Both the position numbers and the translations under genes were made by a program. Below are positions 1-5,452 of a DNA stretch of 29,233 bases, piece by piece. This DNA comes from a virus, in the IMG/VR virus record IMGVR_UViG_3300027816_000309, positions 1 through 29,233 of that record; one strand, written 5' to 3'. Under the pieces are notes generated by a model that ran no database searches, was not told the origin of the DNA, and saw only the letters and a program-made list of their open reading frames with translations. Within the stretch, counting starts at the first letter, position 1; each line of letters opens with the position of its first letter.

Positions 1-1
1 T

Positions 2-91
2 TGGATTGCCAAAGTTGTCGAAGCAAAGAAGGCAAGGCAAGCACGAGCACTGCGCGAAAAAGAAGAAAAGGAAAGGGCTACAAATGGATGA
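2..91 (+). CDS. 3' end of an unidentified early protein (cut by window edge)
   Basis: The second forward frame is open from the window edge to a TGA at 89-91. It encodes about 29 residues, mostly a charged Ala/Arg/Lys/Glu helix ending in ERATNG. It overlaps the start of the exonuclease gene by 8 bases, as expected for a co-translated upstream gene. In phage recombination operons the gene before a YqaJ exonuclease is often a single-strand annealing protein (RecT or ERF type). That identity is only a guess from position, because too little sequence is present to assign a family. Confidence 0.5.
   Translation, partial: WIAKVVEAKKARQARALREKEEKERATNG
68..77 (+). promoter_or_regulatory. Ribosome binding site that fixes the exonuclease start
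   Basis: The purine-rich AAGGAAAGGG lies 6 bases before the ATG at 84. It supports that ATG rather than the further-upstream in-frame alternative start at 6. It lies inside the coding sequence of the upstream partial gene. Confidence 0.6.
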
Positions 92-698
92 ACAGCGCAC
101 AGACGAATGGTTTGCCGCCCGTCTTGGAAAGGTCACAGCCAGCCGTGTTGCTGACCTGATGGCAACAACCAAAACGGGTTATGCCGCCAGCCGCGACAAT
201 TTGATGGCACAACTTGTCATTGAGCGTTTGACCAATCAGAGGCAGGAAAGCTACACAAACGCATCAATGCAGTGGGGCACGGAACAAGAGCCGTTCGCCA
301 GGGCTGCTTATGAAGTCACCACCGGCCTGATGGTTGACGAATGCGGCTTTGTGTCACATCCAACGATTGAAGGCGCAGGCGCTTCACCTGATGGCTTGGT
401 GGGTGATGATGGCTTGGTCGAGATTAAGTGCCCCAACTCAGCCGGGATGATTGAAGCCCTGCTAACCCAAAACGTGCCCGGAAAGTACAACACCCAAATG
501 CAAATGCAGATGGCTTGCACTGGTCGGCAATGGTGTGACTACGTTGTGTTCGATCCGCGTATGCCCGCAAAAGCACAATTGTTTGTCAAGCGTGTGCCCC
601 GTGATGCAGACTTCATTAAAAAAATGGAAGCTGAGATTGTGAAATTTCTTGCCGAATTGGATGGCAAGGTCAACAAATTAAAGGAACTGTTCGAATGA
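84..698 (+). CDS. YqaJ/lambda-type alkaline exonuclease (viral recombinase)
   Basis: A 204-residue protein of the YqaJ viral recombinase family (PD-(D/E)XK fold). Such enzymes degrade one strand from dsDNA ends to feed a single-strand annealing protein. Visible motifs are an N-terminal RTDEWFAARLGKVTASR, the GTEQEP segment (about 66-70), the catalytic core SPDGLVGDDGLVEIKC with D103, E113 and K115, and the following NTQMQMQM (Q138, Q140, Q142), which matches the family's QxQ element. The length fits the family. The start at 84 is preferred over position 6 because of the strong RBS at 68-77 and because the extra N-terminus would only be a Lys/Arg-rich tail overlapping the upstream gene. The stop overlaps the next ATG by 4 bases, suggesting coupling to the small SSB-tailed protein. 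Confidence 0.92.
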   Translation: MDEQRTDEWFAARLGKVTASRVADLMATTKTGYAASRDNLMAQLVIERLTNQRQESYTNASMQWGTEQEPFARAAYEVTTGLMVDECGFVSHPTIEGAGASPDGLVGDDGLVEIKCPNSAGMIEALLTQNVPGKYNTQMQMQMACTGRQWCDYVVFDPRMPAKAQLFVKRVPRDADFIKKMEAEIVKFLAELDGKVNKLKELFE

Positions 699-964
699 GA
701 CAACAATACGAAATCAAATACCCCAGCCGCGAATACACATTGTCTAACGGGGAAAAGAAAACATTTTGGACTACGCACGGGTCAATCTGGGTTGATGAGG
801 ACAAAAAATCCATGTCGGTCAAGATTGATAGCTTACCGGTTGGCGACAAATTTACCGGCTATTTCAAAGCGTTTCCGTATGTGCCCAAACATCAACAAAA
901 ACAAAAGTCCAGTTATGAGGGACTTCCTGCTGATGATGACTTCGACGAAACAATCCCATTTTGA
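695..964 (+). CDS. Small protein with SSB-like acidic C-terminal tip
   Basis: An 89-residue protein starting in an ATGA overlap with the exonuclease. It has a compact, beta-rich-looking body (GSIWVDEDKKSMSVKIDSLP, then GDKFTGYFKAFPY) and a low-complexity Gln/Lys linker. It ends in ADDDFDETIPF. That ending closely resembles the conserved acidic tip of bacterial SSB proteins (DDDIPF type), which recruits repair and replication proteins. The body is too short and too diverged for me to recognise an OB fold by eye. The neighbouring exonuclease makes a single-strand DNA binding or partner-recruiting role plausible. The tail is seen; the function is inferred. Confidence 0.7.
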   Translation: MRQQYEIKYPSREYTLSNGEKKTFWTTHGSIWVDEDKKSMSVKIDSLPVGDKFTGYFKAFPYVPKHQQKQKSSYEGLPADDDFDETIPF

Positions 965-972
965 AAGGAACC

Positions 973-1131
973 ATGATGATTAAACGATTCTTGGCCGGTC
1001 TTGGCATTGCGCTTGTCACTACAGGAGCATGGGCGCAATGTTCAACGCATACCATTTGGTCTAACAGTCGGGTTGTGACATGCACGACATGCTGTTATTA
1101 TGGAGGAAATTGCACTACTAATTGCTTCTAA
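973..1131 (+). CDS. Cys-rich exported micro-protein
   Basis: A 52-residue ORF, preceded by GAAAGGAACC as RBS. It begins MMIKRF followed by a hydrophobic stretch and AWA-QC, a good Sec signal peptide with a signal peptidase I-like site after residue 21. The mature part of about 31 residues holds six cysteines (C23, C37, C40, C41, C47, C51). There is no lipobox, because the residue before C23 is Gln. A small oxidised periplasmic or surface peptide is the likely product. I recognise no family. Its last codons (GGNCTTNCF, stop) recur in recoded form after the HNH gene at 1577-1606, so the 3' end of this gene appears to be the insertion point of that element. Confidence 0.65.
   Translation: MMIKRFLAGLGIALVTTGAWAQCSTHTIWSNSRVVTCTTCCYYGGNCTTNCF
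1102..1131 (+). repeat. Recoded direct repeat flanking the HNH gene, upstream copy
   Basis: The codons for G-G-N-C-T-T-N-C-F-stop end the Cys-rich gene. They match the downstream copy at 1577-1606. Over the eight codons shared by G-N-C-T-T-N-C plus the aromatic residue, the changes are third-position and synonymous except Phe to Tyr; the stop changes from TAA to TGA. Confidence 0.7.
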
Positions 1132-1577
1132 TGTCAAAAACGTACTTTGCGGACCTTAGAGTCAAGAGAAAAGAGCTTGGCCTGTGTTTATCTTGTGGAA
1201 AACACCCAGCACCATGCGATTCCTGTAGATCGAGAAATCGAGAATACATGCGCCGCAAAAGAGCCGGGATTCCTGCTGAAGAAAAAACACGGCAATGGCA
1301 TTCCAAACGGCACTATTACCTAAAGTACAAATTTGGCATTACAGAGCAGCAATATGATGAAATGCTAAAAACGCAAAATTATTGTTGCGCCATTTGCAAA
1401 TCAACAACTTCTGGAGATAAAAGATCAACAAGGCTTTCTATTGACCATTGCCACAAAAGCGGGGAAATTAGAGGGCTTCTTTGTTCATCTTGCAATAAAG
1501 CCATAGGCTTATTAAAAGATTCTCCAGATTTATTGCGTTCTGCTATTGGTTATTTAATAAAACACGCCATGAAATGA
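1131..1577 (+). CDS. HNH endonuclease, recombination endonuclease VII family
   Basis: A 148-residue Zn-binding nuclease. The C-terminal half carries CAIC (C86, C89), then LSIDHCHKSGEIRGLLCSSC with D105, H106, H108 and C118/C121, then N122. This is the beta-beta-alpha metal motif of T4 endonuclease VII-like and HNH homing nucleases. The N-terminus adds a second possible Zn ribbon (C19, C22, C29, C32) and a basic stretch. The ATG at 1131 overlaps the preceding stop (TAATG). A TTG at 1122 is an alternative start. Two sampled 60-base stretches inside the gene are 37% and 30% G+C, against 52-55% in flanking genes. Together with the duplicated flank this suggests a recently acquired mobile gene. 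It may be a homing endonuclease or a resolvase-like enzyme; homing is favoured by the insertion pattern. Confidence 0.88.
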   Translation: MSKTYFADLRVKRKELGLCLSCGKHPAPCDSCRSRNREYMRRKRAGIPAEEKTRQWHSKRHYYLKYKFGITEQQYDEMLKTQNYCCAICKSTTSGDKRSTRLSIDHCHKSGEIRGLLCSSCNKAIGLLKDSPDLLRSAIGYLIKHAMK

Positions 1578-1606
1578 ATGGCAATTGCACAACCAACTGT
1601 TATTGA
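1577..1606 (+). repeat. Recoded direct repeat flanking the HNH gene, downstream copy (displaced gene end)
   Basis: Read in frame this encodes N-G-N-C-T-T-N-C-Y-stop, repeating the end of the Cys-rich micro-protein about 470 bases upstream. It begins at the last base of the HNH stop codon. It is best read as the displaced original 3' end of the Cys-rich gene, or its donor-derived replacement. The following 1607-1702 is a roughly 95-base stretch with no gene that I can support. Confidence 0.65.
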
Positions 1607-1702
1607 TTTTTGGGCCGAAAGCTGCTGTTGGTGACTGGGGGTTCCCGGTTATGCAAACCAAACGCAGCAAGTAGGCCCACCTATCACAAGATAGGACACG
1701 AC

Positions 1703-2044
1703 ATGCAAGAAATTAAATTGGCAACACTTAAACGCGCTTTGACAATGCTGGATGCAATTGGCGCTCGGTATGCAATCATCAGCCCGGATGGAACACGATT
1801 TGGTGATTTGAAACTGGCTGACGAAAAACCCGCTTATAACTTTGCTGAAATGGGTGCTTATGTAAAGCAAAAATTTACGCACGTTGAAGTAGGCGAGGTG
1901 ATAATTATTCCGGTGGATAAATTTGAGATTGACAAACTGCAAAGCGCAATCACCAGCCACGCCTGCAAAATCGCTGGGAAAGGCAGTTACACCACCTGCC
2001 GATCTAAAGACAAAACGCAAATCGAAATATTGAGGCTTGCATAA
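1703..2044 (+). CDS. Unrecognised small phage protein
   Basis: A 113-residue protein starting MQEIKLATLKRALTMLDAIG. The ATG at 1703 is chosen because it opens a well-formed amphipathic helix. The open frame further upstream (to 1610) lacks an ATG and reads through apparently non-coding DNA. The C-terminal half (LQSAITSHACKIAGKGSYTT followed by a basic stretch and IEILRLA) looks like a small alpha/beta domain with a Lys/Arg-rich, possibly nucleic-acid-binding segment. I do not recognise the family. The stop overlaps the next start by one base (TAATG), so it is probably co-translated with the following gene. Confidence 0.65.
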   Translation: MQEIKLATLKRALTMLDAIGARYAIISPDGTRFGDLKLADEKPAYNFAEMGAYVKQKFTHVEVGEVIIIPVDKFEIDKLQSAITSHACKIAGKGSYTTCRSKDKTQIEILRLA

Positions 2045-2355
2045 TGTCGGCAAATCACATTTTGAAAGCCAATCAGGATCAATTTCCTGCGGAATTCTTA
2101 CTGTGGTTTCCCGACAACCAACACATTTGGGTTGCGTTTGTTTCTGAAGCCAGCAAGGTCATCAACGCTGGTTTTAAACACTACTCAGCCAGGACAATAA
2201 TTCATGTGTTGCGCCATCATTCGGCTTTGGCTGAACGGGGTGGCGAATGGAAAATAAACAACAACATCAGCCCTTATTTAGCCCGACTGTTTGCGCTATG
2301 TTATCCGCAGCACAAGGATTTGTTTGAATACCGCGTCACCAAAAAATTATTGTAA
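2044..2355 (+). CDS. Unrecognised small phage protein
   Basis: A 103-residue protein starting MSANHILKANQDQFPAEF. It is rich in aromatic and His residues (FLLWFPDN, HIWVAFV, HYSARTIIHVLRHHSAL). It ends YPQHKDLFEYRVTKKLL. The TAATG overlap with the gene before suggests a pair. The fold looks helical and compact, and a winged-helix or similar DNA-associated domain is possible. I cannot name a family. Its 3' end overlaps the end of the lysozyme gene on the other strand by 9 bases. It is therefore the last rightward gene before the leftward late block. Confidence 0.65.
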   Translation: MSANHILKANQDQFPAEFLLWFPDNQHIWVAFVSEASKVINAGFKHYSARTIIHVLRHHSALAERGGEWKINNNISPYLARLFALCYPQHKDLFEYRVTKKLL

Positions 2356-2853
2356 AAACATGGCGCGTTCATCTTTGCGCCGCTTATCAAGCCCCGGCAG
2401 AACCCTGCCCCCTGCTTTGTTCCAGAGCAAAAAGGCATCTGCTGCGGCTTCCCATTCGCCGCGATTTGCTTTAATGCGGATTGTGCTGCGCTGTAGGTTG
2501 CCAAGCCCTACATTAAAGGCAAAAGATACCAGAGCGTCAAAGCGGCCTTGATGCCCAGCACAGCTGGGAACAAGACGTAAAACACCGCGTTCAAAAGATG
2601 CGATATCAGCCGCGAATAAATCATCAGTTTCCTGTCGTGTCCACGCACGGTTATGCTCCGGTCTTAGCGGCATTTCTTTACGAATCATTGCCGCTGGTTT
2701 TTCATCTGATCTGGTCATCGGCAGTTTGATCTGCTCCTGATACAAAACGTGCCCATAGCCGATTGTCCAAATATGGGCAGGGCACAAATACGGGCGGTTT
2801 TTATAACCCTCGTATTTGTGCATCATGTCGGCTGCGGGCTTACTTAGCTTCAT
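2347..2853 (-). CDS. Endolysin, GH24 phage lysozyme
   Basis: A 168-residue muramidase of the T4/R21 lysozyme family that cleaves the peptidoglycan glycan backbone at lysis. E15, C24 and T30 form the E-8-C-5-T arrangement, in which Cys takes the place of the T4 Asp. WTIGYGH is the family hallmark, and FDALVSFAFNVG and WNKAGGRVLPGLDKRRKDE are typical downstream segments. No signal peptide or N-terminal SAR helix is visible, so export should depend on a pore-forming holin, consistent with the holin next door. The ATG overlaps the holin stop by 4 bases. It is the last gene of the leftward late block. Confidence 0.94.
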   Translation of the reverse strand: MKLSKPAADMMHKYEGYKNRPYLCPAHIWTIGYGHVLYQEQIKLPMTRSDEKPAAMIRKEMPLRPEHNRAWTRQETDDLFAADIASFERGVLRLVPSCAGHQGRFDALVSFAFNVGLGNLQRSTIRIKANRGEWEAAADAFLLWNKAGGRVLPGLDKRRKDERAMFLQ

Positions 2854-3353
2854 TTCTTAGACCAGTTGCGAGAACCAAACCAGAAGCCAATAATGCCGCC
2901 CAGCATTGCCATTTCGTCGCTGGAAAAAATCAAATCCGAATATTTGACAATATCGTCGATGCTTTTAATCATCTCGGGATGTTGCCAAAGATAAAACGCC
3001 AGGAATCCGTTGATAAGAATCAACTCAATGACAAACAGATATGTCACTGTCGGGCGAACCGTTCCGATGTAATTTGCCACCCAGGTGCTGGCCTTGTCCA
3101 AAATCTTTTCGTCGTGCTTTAGCGCCGCTTCCGTCATCTGCGCTTCAGTCTGCATCATCACCTGATCGGTGCGGATTTCCTCGATGCGCTGCTGCGCTGC
3201 ATACCCTTGCGCTGCCATTGCTAGTTCACGCTCGTTTTGCAATCGAGCCAAAGCCAATTCGTGTTTTTGGTCGCTTTTGTTTTGGAAGAATTCAAGCAGC
3301 TTTGGCAGGCCACTGATAAGCAAGCCCCCAAGGGTAGAAATGAGTGACAGCAT
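2850..3353 (-). CDS. Holin, GTA-type 3-TM family
   Basis: A 167-residue inner membrane protein that times lysis. An N-terminal hydrophobic segment (about 5-22) is followed by a long charged helix (about 25-90, rich in Glu/Gln/Lys), a strong TM segment TVTYLFVIELILINGFLAFY (102-121) and a short C-terminal hydrophobic segment ending GFWFGSRNW. The VRPTVTY entry and the C-terminal GFWFGSR are characteristic of the gene-transfer-agent 3-TM holin family. It overlaps the lysozyme by 4 bases and the gene before it by 1 base, forming a compact lysis cassette. Confidence 0.85.
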   Translation of the reverse strand: MLSLISTLGGLLISGLPKLLEFFQNKSDQKHELALARLQNERELAMAAQGYAAQQRIEEIRTDQVMMQTEAQMTEAALKHDEKILDKASTWVANYIGTVRPTVTYLFVIELILINGFLAFYLWQHPEMIKSIDDIVKYSDLIFSSDEMAMLGGIIGFWFGSRNWSKK

Positions 3354-3835
3354 TATTTTGTTCCTTGTGCGGTTGCTTCCATAATAAACCAGACCGTTGC
3401 GCCAATCACGACGAACACAATCAGCACACCGATTAAAAGAATAAACAATTCGTCCAATTCTTGTTGCCGTTTTTTTGCGGCTTCTTTTTTACGCCGTGCC
3501 GCGTGTGCCGCGTCTGCTTCCATCCTTTGTGCCCGAGCAGCAATTCTGGCCCAGACATCCATTTTGTTTGCTTGGAAAAACAGCATCTTGATTTGATTTT
3601 CAAATTCTTTTGCCTGCTCAATAGCCATTTCCAGTTCAAGCGCCTTACCTAGCGCAGAACCTTTGAATTCGCCTTGTTGTGATTGCTGGACAACTTCAAT
3701 GGCATCGGCTTTGGCATCAAAATATTTGCCAAGCACCGGCCCAAGTGATGTAACGTCATCAACAGTTGCAGCCACCTTTTTGACCAGTTCAACCGCCGAC
3801 GATATTGCGGCAAGGGCTGTAACCGGATCAATCAT
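3353..3835 (-). CDS. Lysis-cassette membrane protein with coiled coil and C-terminal TM
   Basis: A 160-residue protein. It starts MIDPVTALAAISSAVELVKK, an amphipathic helix. A long Ala/Lys/Gln/Glu-rich coiled-coil region (about 60-128) carries the basic patch HAARRKKEAAKKRQQ. A single strong TM segment lies near the C-terminus (about 130-151). Proteins with this DPVTAL start are common near phage holins, but I know of no proven function. It could assist holin assembly or act as an inner-membrane spanin-like component. Topology is inferred only from hydropathy. It overlaps the holin by one base. Confidence 0.75.
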   Translation of the reverse strand: MIDPVTALAAISSAVELVKKVAATVDDVTSLGPVLGKYFDAKADAIEVVQQSQQGEFKGSALGKALELEMAIEQAKEFENQIKMLFFQANKMDVWARIAARAQRMEADAAHAARRKKEAAKKRQQELDELFILLIGVLIVFVVIGATVWFIMEATAQGTK

Positions 3836-3840
3836 GATTG

Positions 3841-4014
3841 TTACCGCGCAAATGCCGTATAAATCACGCCAGCCATTGACACAATCATTACCGCTGCTGT
3901 CTTGATAATGATGCCTTCAATGCGTTTCAGTCGAGCATTGATCGCGTCATAGCGAATCGCACACACTGCTTCATGCGAATTGAGCCGCGCTTCGGTTTCG
4001 TTGATCGTAGCCAT
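3841..4014 (-). CDS. Small XhlA-like coiled-coil membrane protein
   Basis: A 57-residue ORF with RBS AAGGA upstream of the ATG. The first half is a coiled coil of the form ETEARLNSHEAVCAIRYDAI, followed by NARLKRIE. The second half is a single TM segment (about 35-55). This layout matches small haemolysin XhlA-like or holin-accessory phage proteins. It stops 5 bases before the next gene of the lysis cassette starts. Family assignment is by pattern only; the reading frame and layout are clear. Confidence 0.7.
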   Translation of the reverse strand: MATINETEARLNSHEAVCAIRYDAINARLKRIEGIIIKTAAVMIVSMAGVIYTAFAR

Positions 4015-4049
4015 GCCAAAATCCTTTCTTTCGGCATTTTACTGACGGA

Positions 4050-4487
4050 TCAAAATTCTGAGATTGCTTTTGCTACGATTTCAGGCTCTACAAAAATCTC
4101 GCTGCGGTGCGGCAAATATTCCCACCAAAGGAACTGATTAACAGCCAAATGATCCCGGCTTTTCAACAAGTTGACATTTTCGGGATGCCCAAAAATTAGC
4201 GGGTCAGACACCGACCAAAGAACAATGCCCTTTTTCCCTTCGTCCCAGGCCAAGTGCTGAAAGAAGCTGTCGCAGGATACCCAAGTTTTGCAGTCTTGCA
4301 ACAATTGACGCAGTGCAGCAATTGACAGGTTTTTGCGGAAATCTGGCACTAACTGCTGCTCACCTTCGATGCCAACCTGAATGATTGGCTCATCAATCAT
4401 GGCAATCAATTCTTGCCAGTAAGGGTAATTTTTCGGATTGTTGTTGCCGCTTTTGAGCCGCTGCGCGTAGGGGCTGATGACGATCAT
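4050..4487 (-). CDS. GT9-like glycosyltransferase, C-terminal half (separate gene)
   Basis: A 145-residue protein containing only the C-terminal Rossmann half of a heptosyltransferase-type (GT-B, family 9) enzyme. It opens directly with MIVISPYAQRL. PIIQVGIEGEQ, the DSFFQHLAWDEGKKGIVLW element (equivalent to the family's D-x-HLA donor-site region) and SDPLIFGHPENVNLL follow. The matching N-terminal half is fused to the end of the upstream GT2 gene, which ends in an ATGA overlap with this start (4484-4487). The two halves would therefore be made by coupled translation and assemble as two subunits. The A-frame to B-frame step is -1, but no slippery heptamer is visible at the junction. Confidence 0.75.
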   Translation of the reverse strand: MIVISPYAQRLKSGNNNPKNYPYWQELIAMIDEPIIQVGIEGEQQLVPDFRKNLSIAALRQLLQDCKTWVSCDSFFQHLAWDEGKKGIVLWSVSDPLIFGHPENVNLLKSRDHLAVNQFLWWEYLPHRSEIFVEPEIVAKAISEF

Positions 4488-5452
4488 AGGTACAGTTTCC
4501 GAAATGCGCTCTCAAGGCTTCCTTGCCACTTCCATGCATCCATCTTGCCGTAGATGTTCCATTGGTCAACGCTGCCAAACAATGCCTGGGCTTCCGCAAT
4601 TGACCGCCCAGGAACGATTTCCGGGTAACAGGTAAACACCACCGGATTTTTTATCTCGGGCAGGACATGACTGAAAACAACATGGTCGCCCATGCCGCAG
4701 TTAAGAACAACAATTGTGCTGTCCCGATAGTGCAGGAAATTGCGAAATATTTGCTCGTCCTGCTCGTACAGCTTTTGGTTTGTCTCGCTTCTGATGCCGC
4801 CTTGCGGGTTTTTTAGATGCCATGTGACCGCATCGGAAACCAGCAACACCCGATAGCCCTTTTCGTACAAGCCCCAGGTAAACAGCGTTTCTTCCCGGTG
4901 AGCCACCCTTGACAGGCCCGTGTTGTAATCATGGATGCCAGCACGGTAAAGAAATGTGCAATGCAGATGCTCGACTTCCTGCATATGCCTGATGTATGAC
5001 CATTGAATGTTCGGCTCGGAATCAATCCGTTCGATTACGCCCGTAGCTTTAATTGGCATTGGATCAAATGGCTTGGTCAGCACAGACCCGCCAATTGCGC
5101 CAACATTGTCGGCAATCCACTTGCTCAAGTTTGCCAACACGTTTGGTTCTGGGATAGCGTCATCATCAACACGCCAAACCCAATCAAAACCCATTCGGTT
5201 TGCAATCTGGTGGTTGTGGTGCTGGCCTTTTTTGCCTGCAAACAACCATTCCCACGGGATTTTTTTTTCGTCTAGGATTTGGAAAAAGTGCGAATAGATC
5301 AAATCCGTTCGCACATCCACCGGCTCATCGTTGTCATCAAAGATGACCAGCTTATCCACTGGTCGCGTCTGCATGATGATGGCTTGCAAGGCCAGGGGCA
5401 AGGTGCTGTGATAGCGCCCACGGGTTGAGATTGAGCAAAGAATTTTAGTCAT
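4484..5452 (-). CDS. GT2 glycosyltransferase fused to N-terminal half of a GT9 domain
   Basis: A 322-residue protein. Residues 1-240 are a GT-A (family 2-like) glycosyltransferase: an N-terminal nucleotide-binding strand (LCSISTRGR), the metal-binding triad WVWRVDDDA (D96-D98), an HREE acidic pair (185-188) typical of the catalytic-base region, and a later TWH. Residues 245-322 start a new Rossmann domain, TIVVLNCGMGDHVVF, resembling the GxGD N-terminus of GT9 enzymes, and stop just where its second half should begin. That second half is the downstream gene. It overlaps the upstream GT2-methyltransferase gene by 8 bases. The substrate is unknown: a phage fibre or a host surface sugar is possible. 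Confidence 0.85.
   Translation of the reverse strand: MTKILCSISTRGRYHSTLPLALQAIIMQTRPVDKLVIFDDNDEPVDVRTDLIYSHFFQILDEKKIPWEWLFAGKKGQHHNHQIANRMGFDWVWRVDDDAIPEPNVLANLSKWIADNVGAIGGSVLTKPFDPMPIKATGVIERIDSEPNIQWSYIRHMQEVEHLHCTFLYRAGIHDYNTGLSRVAHREETLFTWGLYEKGYRVLLVSDAVTWHLKNPQGGIRSETNQKLYEQDEQIFRNFLHYRDSTIVVLNCGMGDHVVFSHVLPEIKNPVVFTCYPEIVPGRSIAEAQALFGSVDQWNIYGKMDAWKWQGSLESAFRKLYL

Noticed and set aside
1131-1577. HNH gene as part of a self-splicing intron
   Set aside because: The preceding gene already ends in-frame with a stop overlapping the HNH start, and no intron core is visible. A free-standing endonuclease insertion explains the flanks better.
1578-1631. Tiny frame reading TVIDFWAESC, resembling a thioredoxin active-site approach
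   Set aside because: It stops after 17 residues, lacks the CGPC motif and is in a different frame from the conserved repeat. Chance similarity is more likely.
1607-1702. Possible structured RNA or tRNA before the 1703 gene
   Set aside because: Short complementary stretches exist (GCTGC...GCAGC, GGTT...AACC), but there is no cloverleaf, T-loop consensus or terminator.
1739-1775. TTGACA hexamer as a promoter -35 box
   Set aside because: No acceptable -10 box lies at 16-18 bases, and it is inside a coding region.
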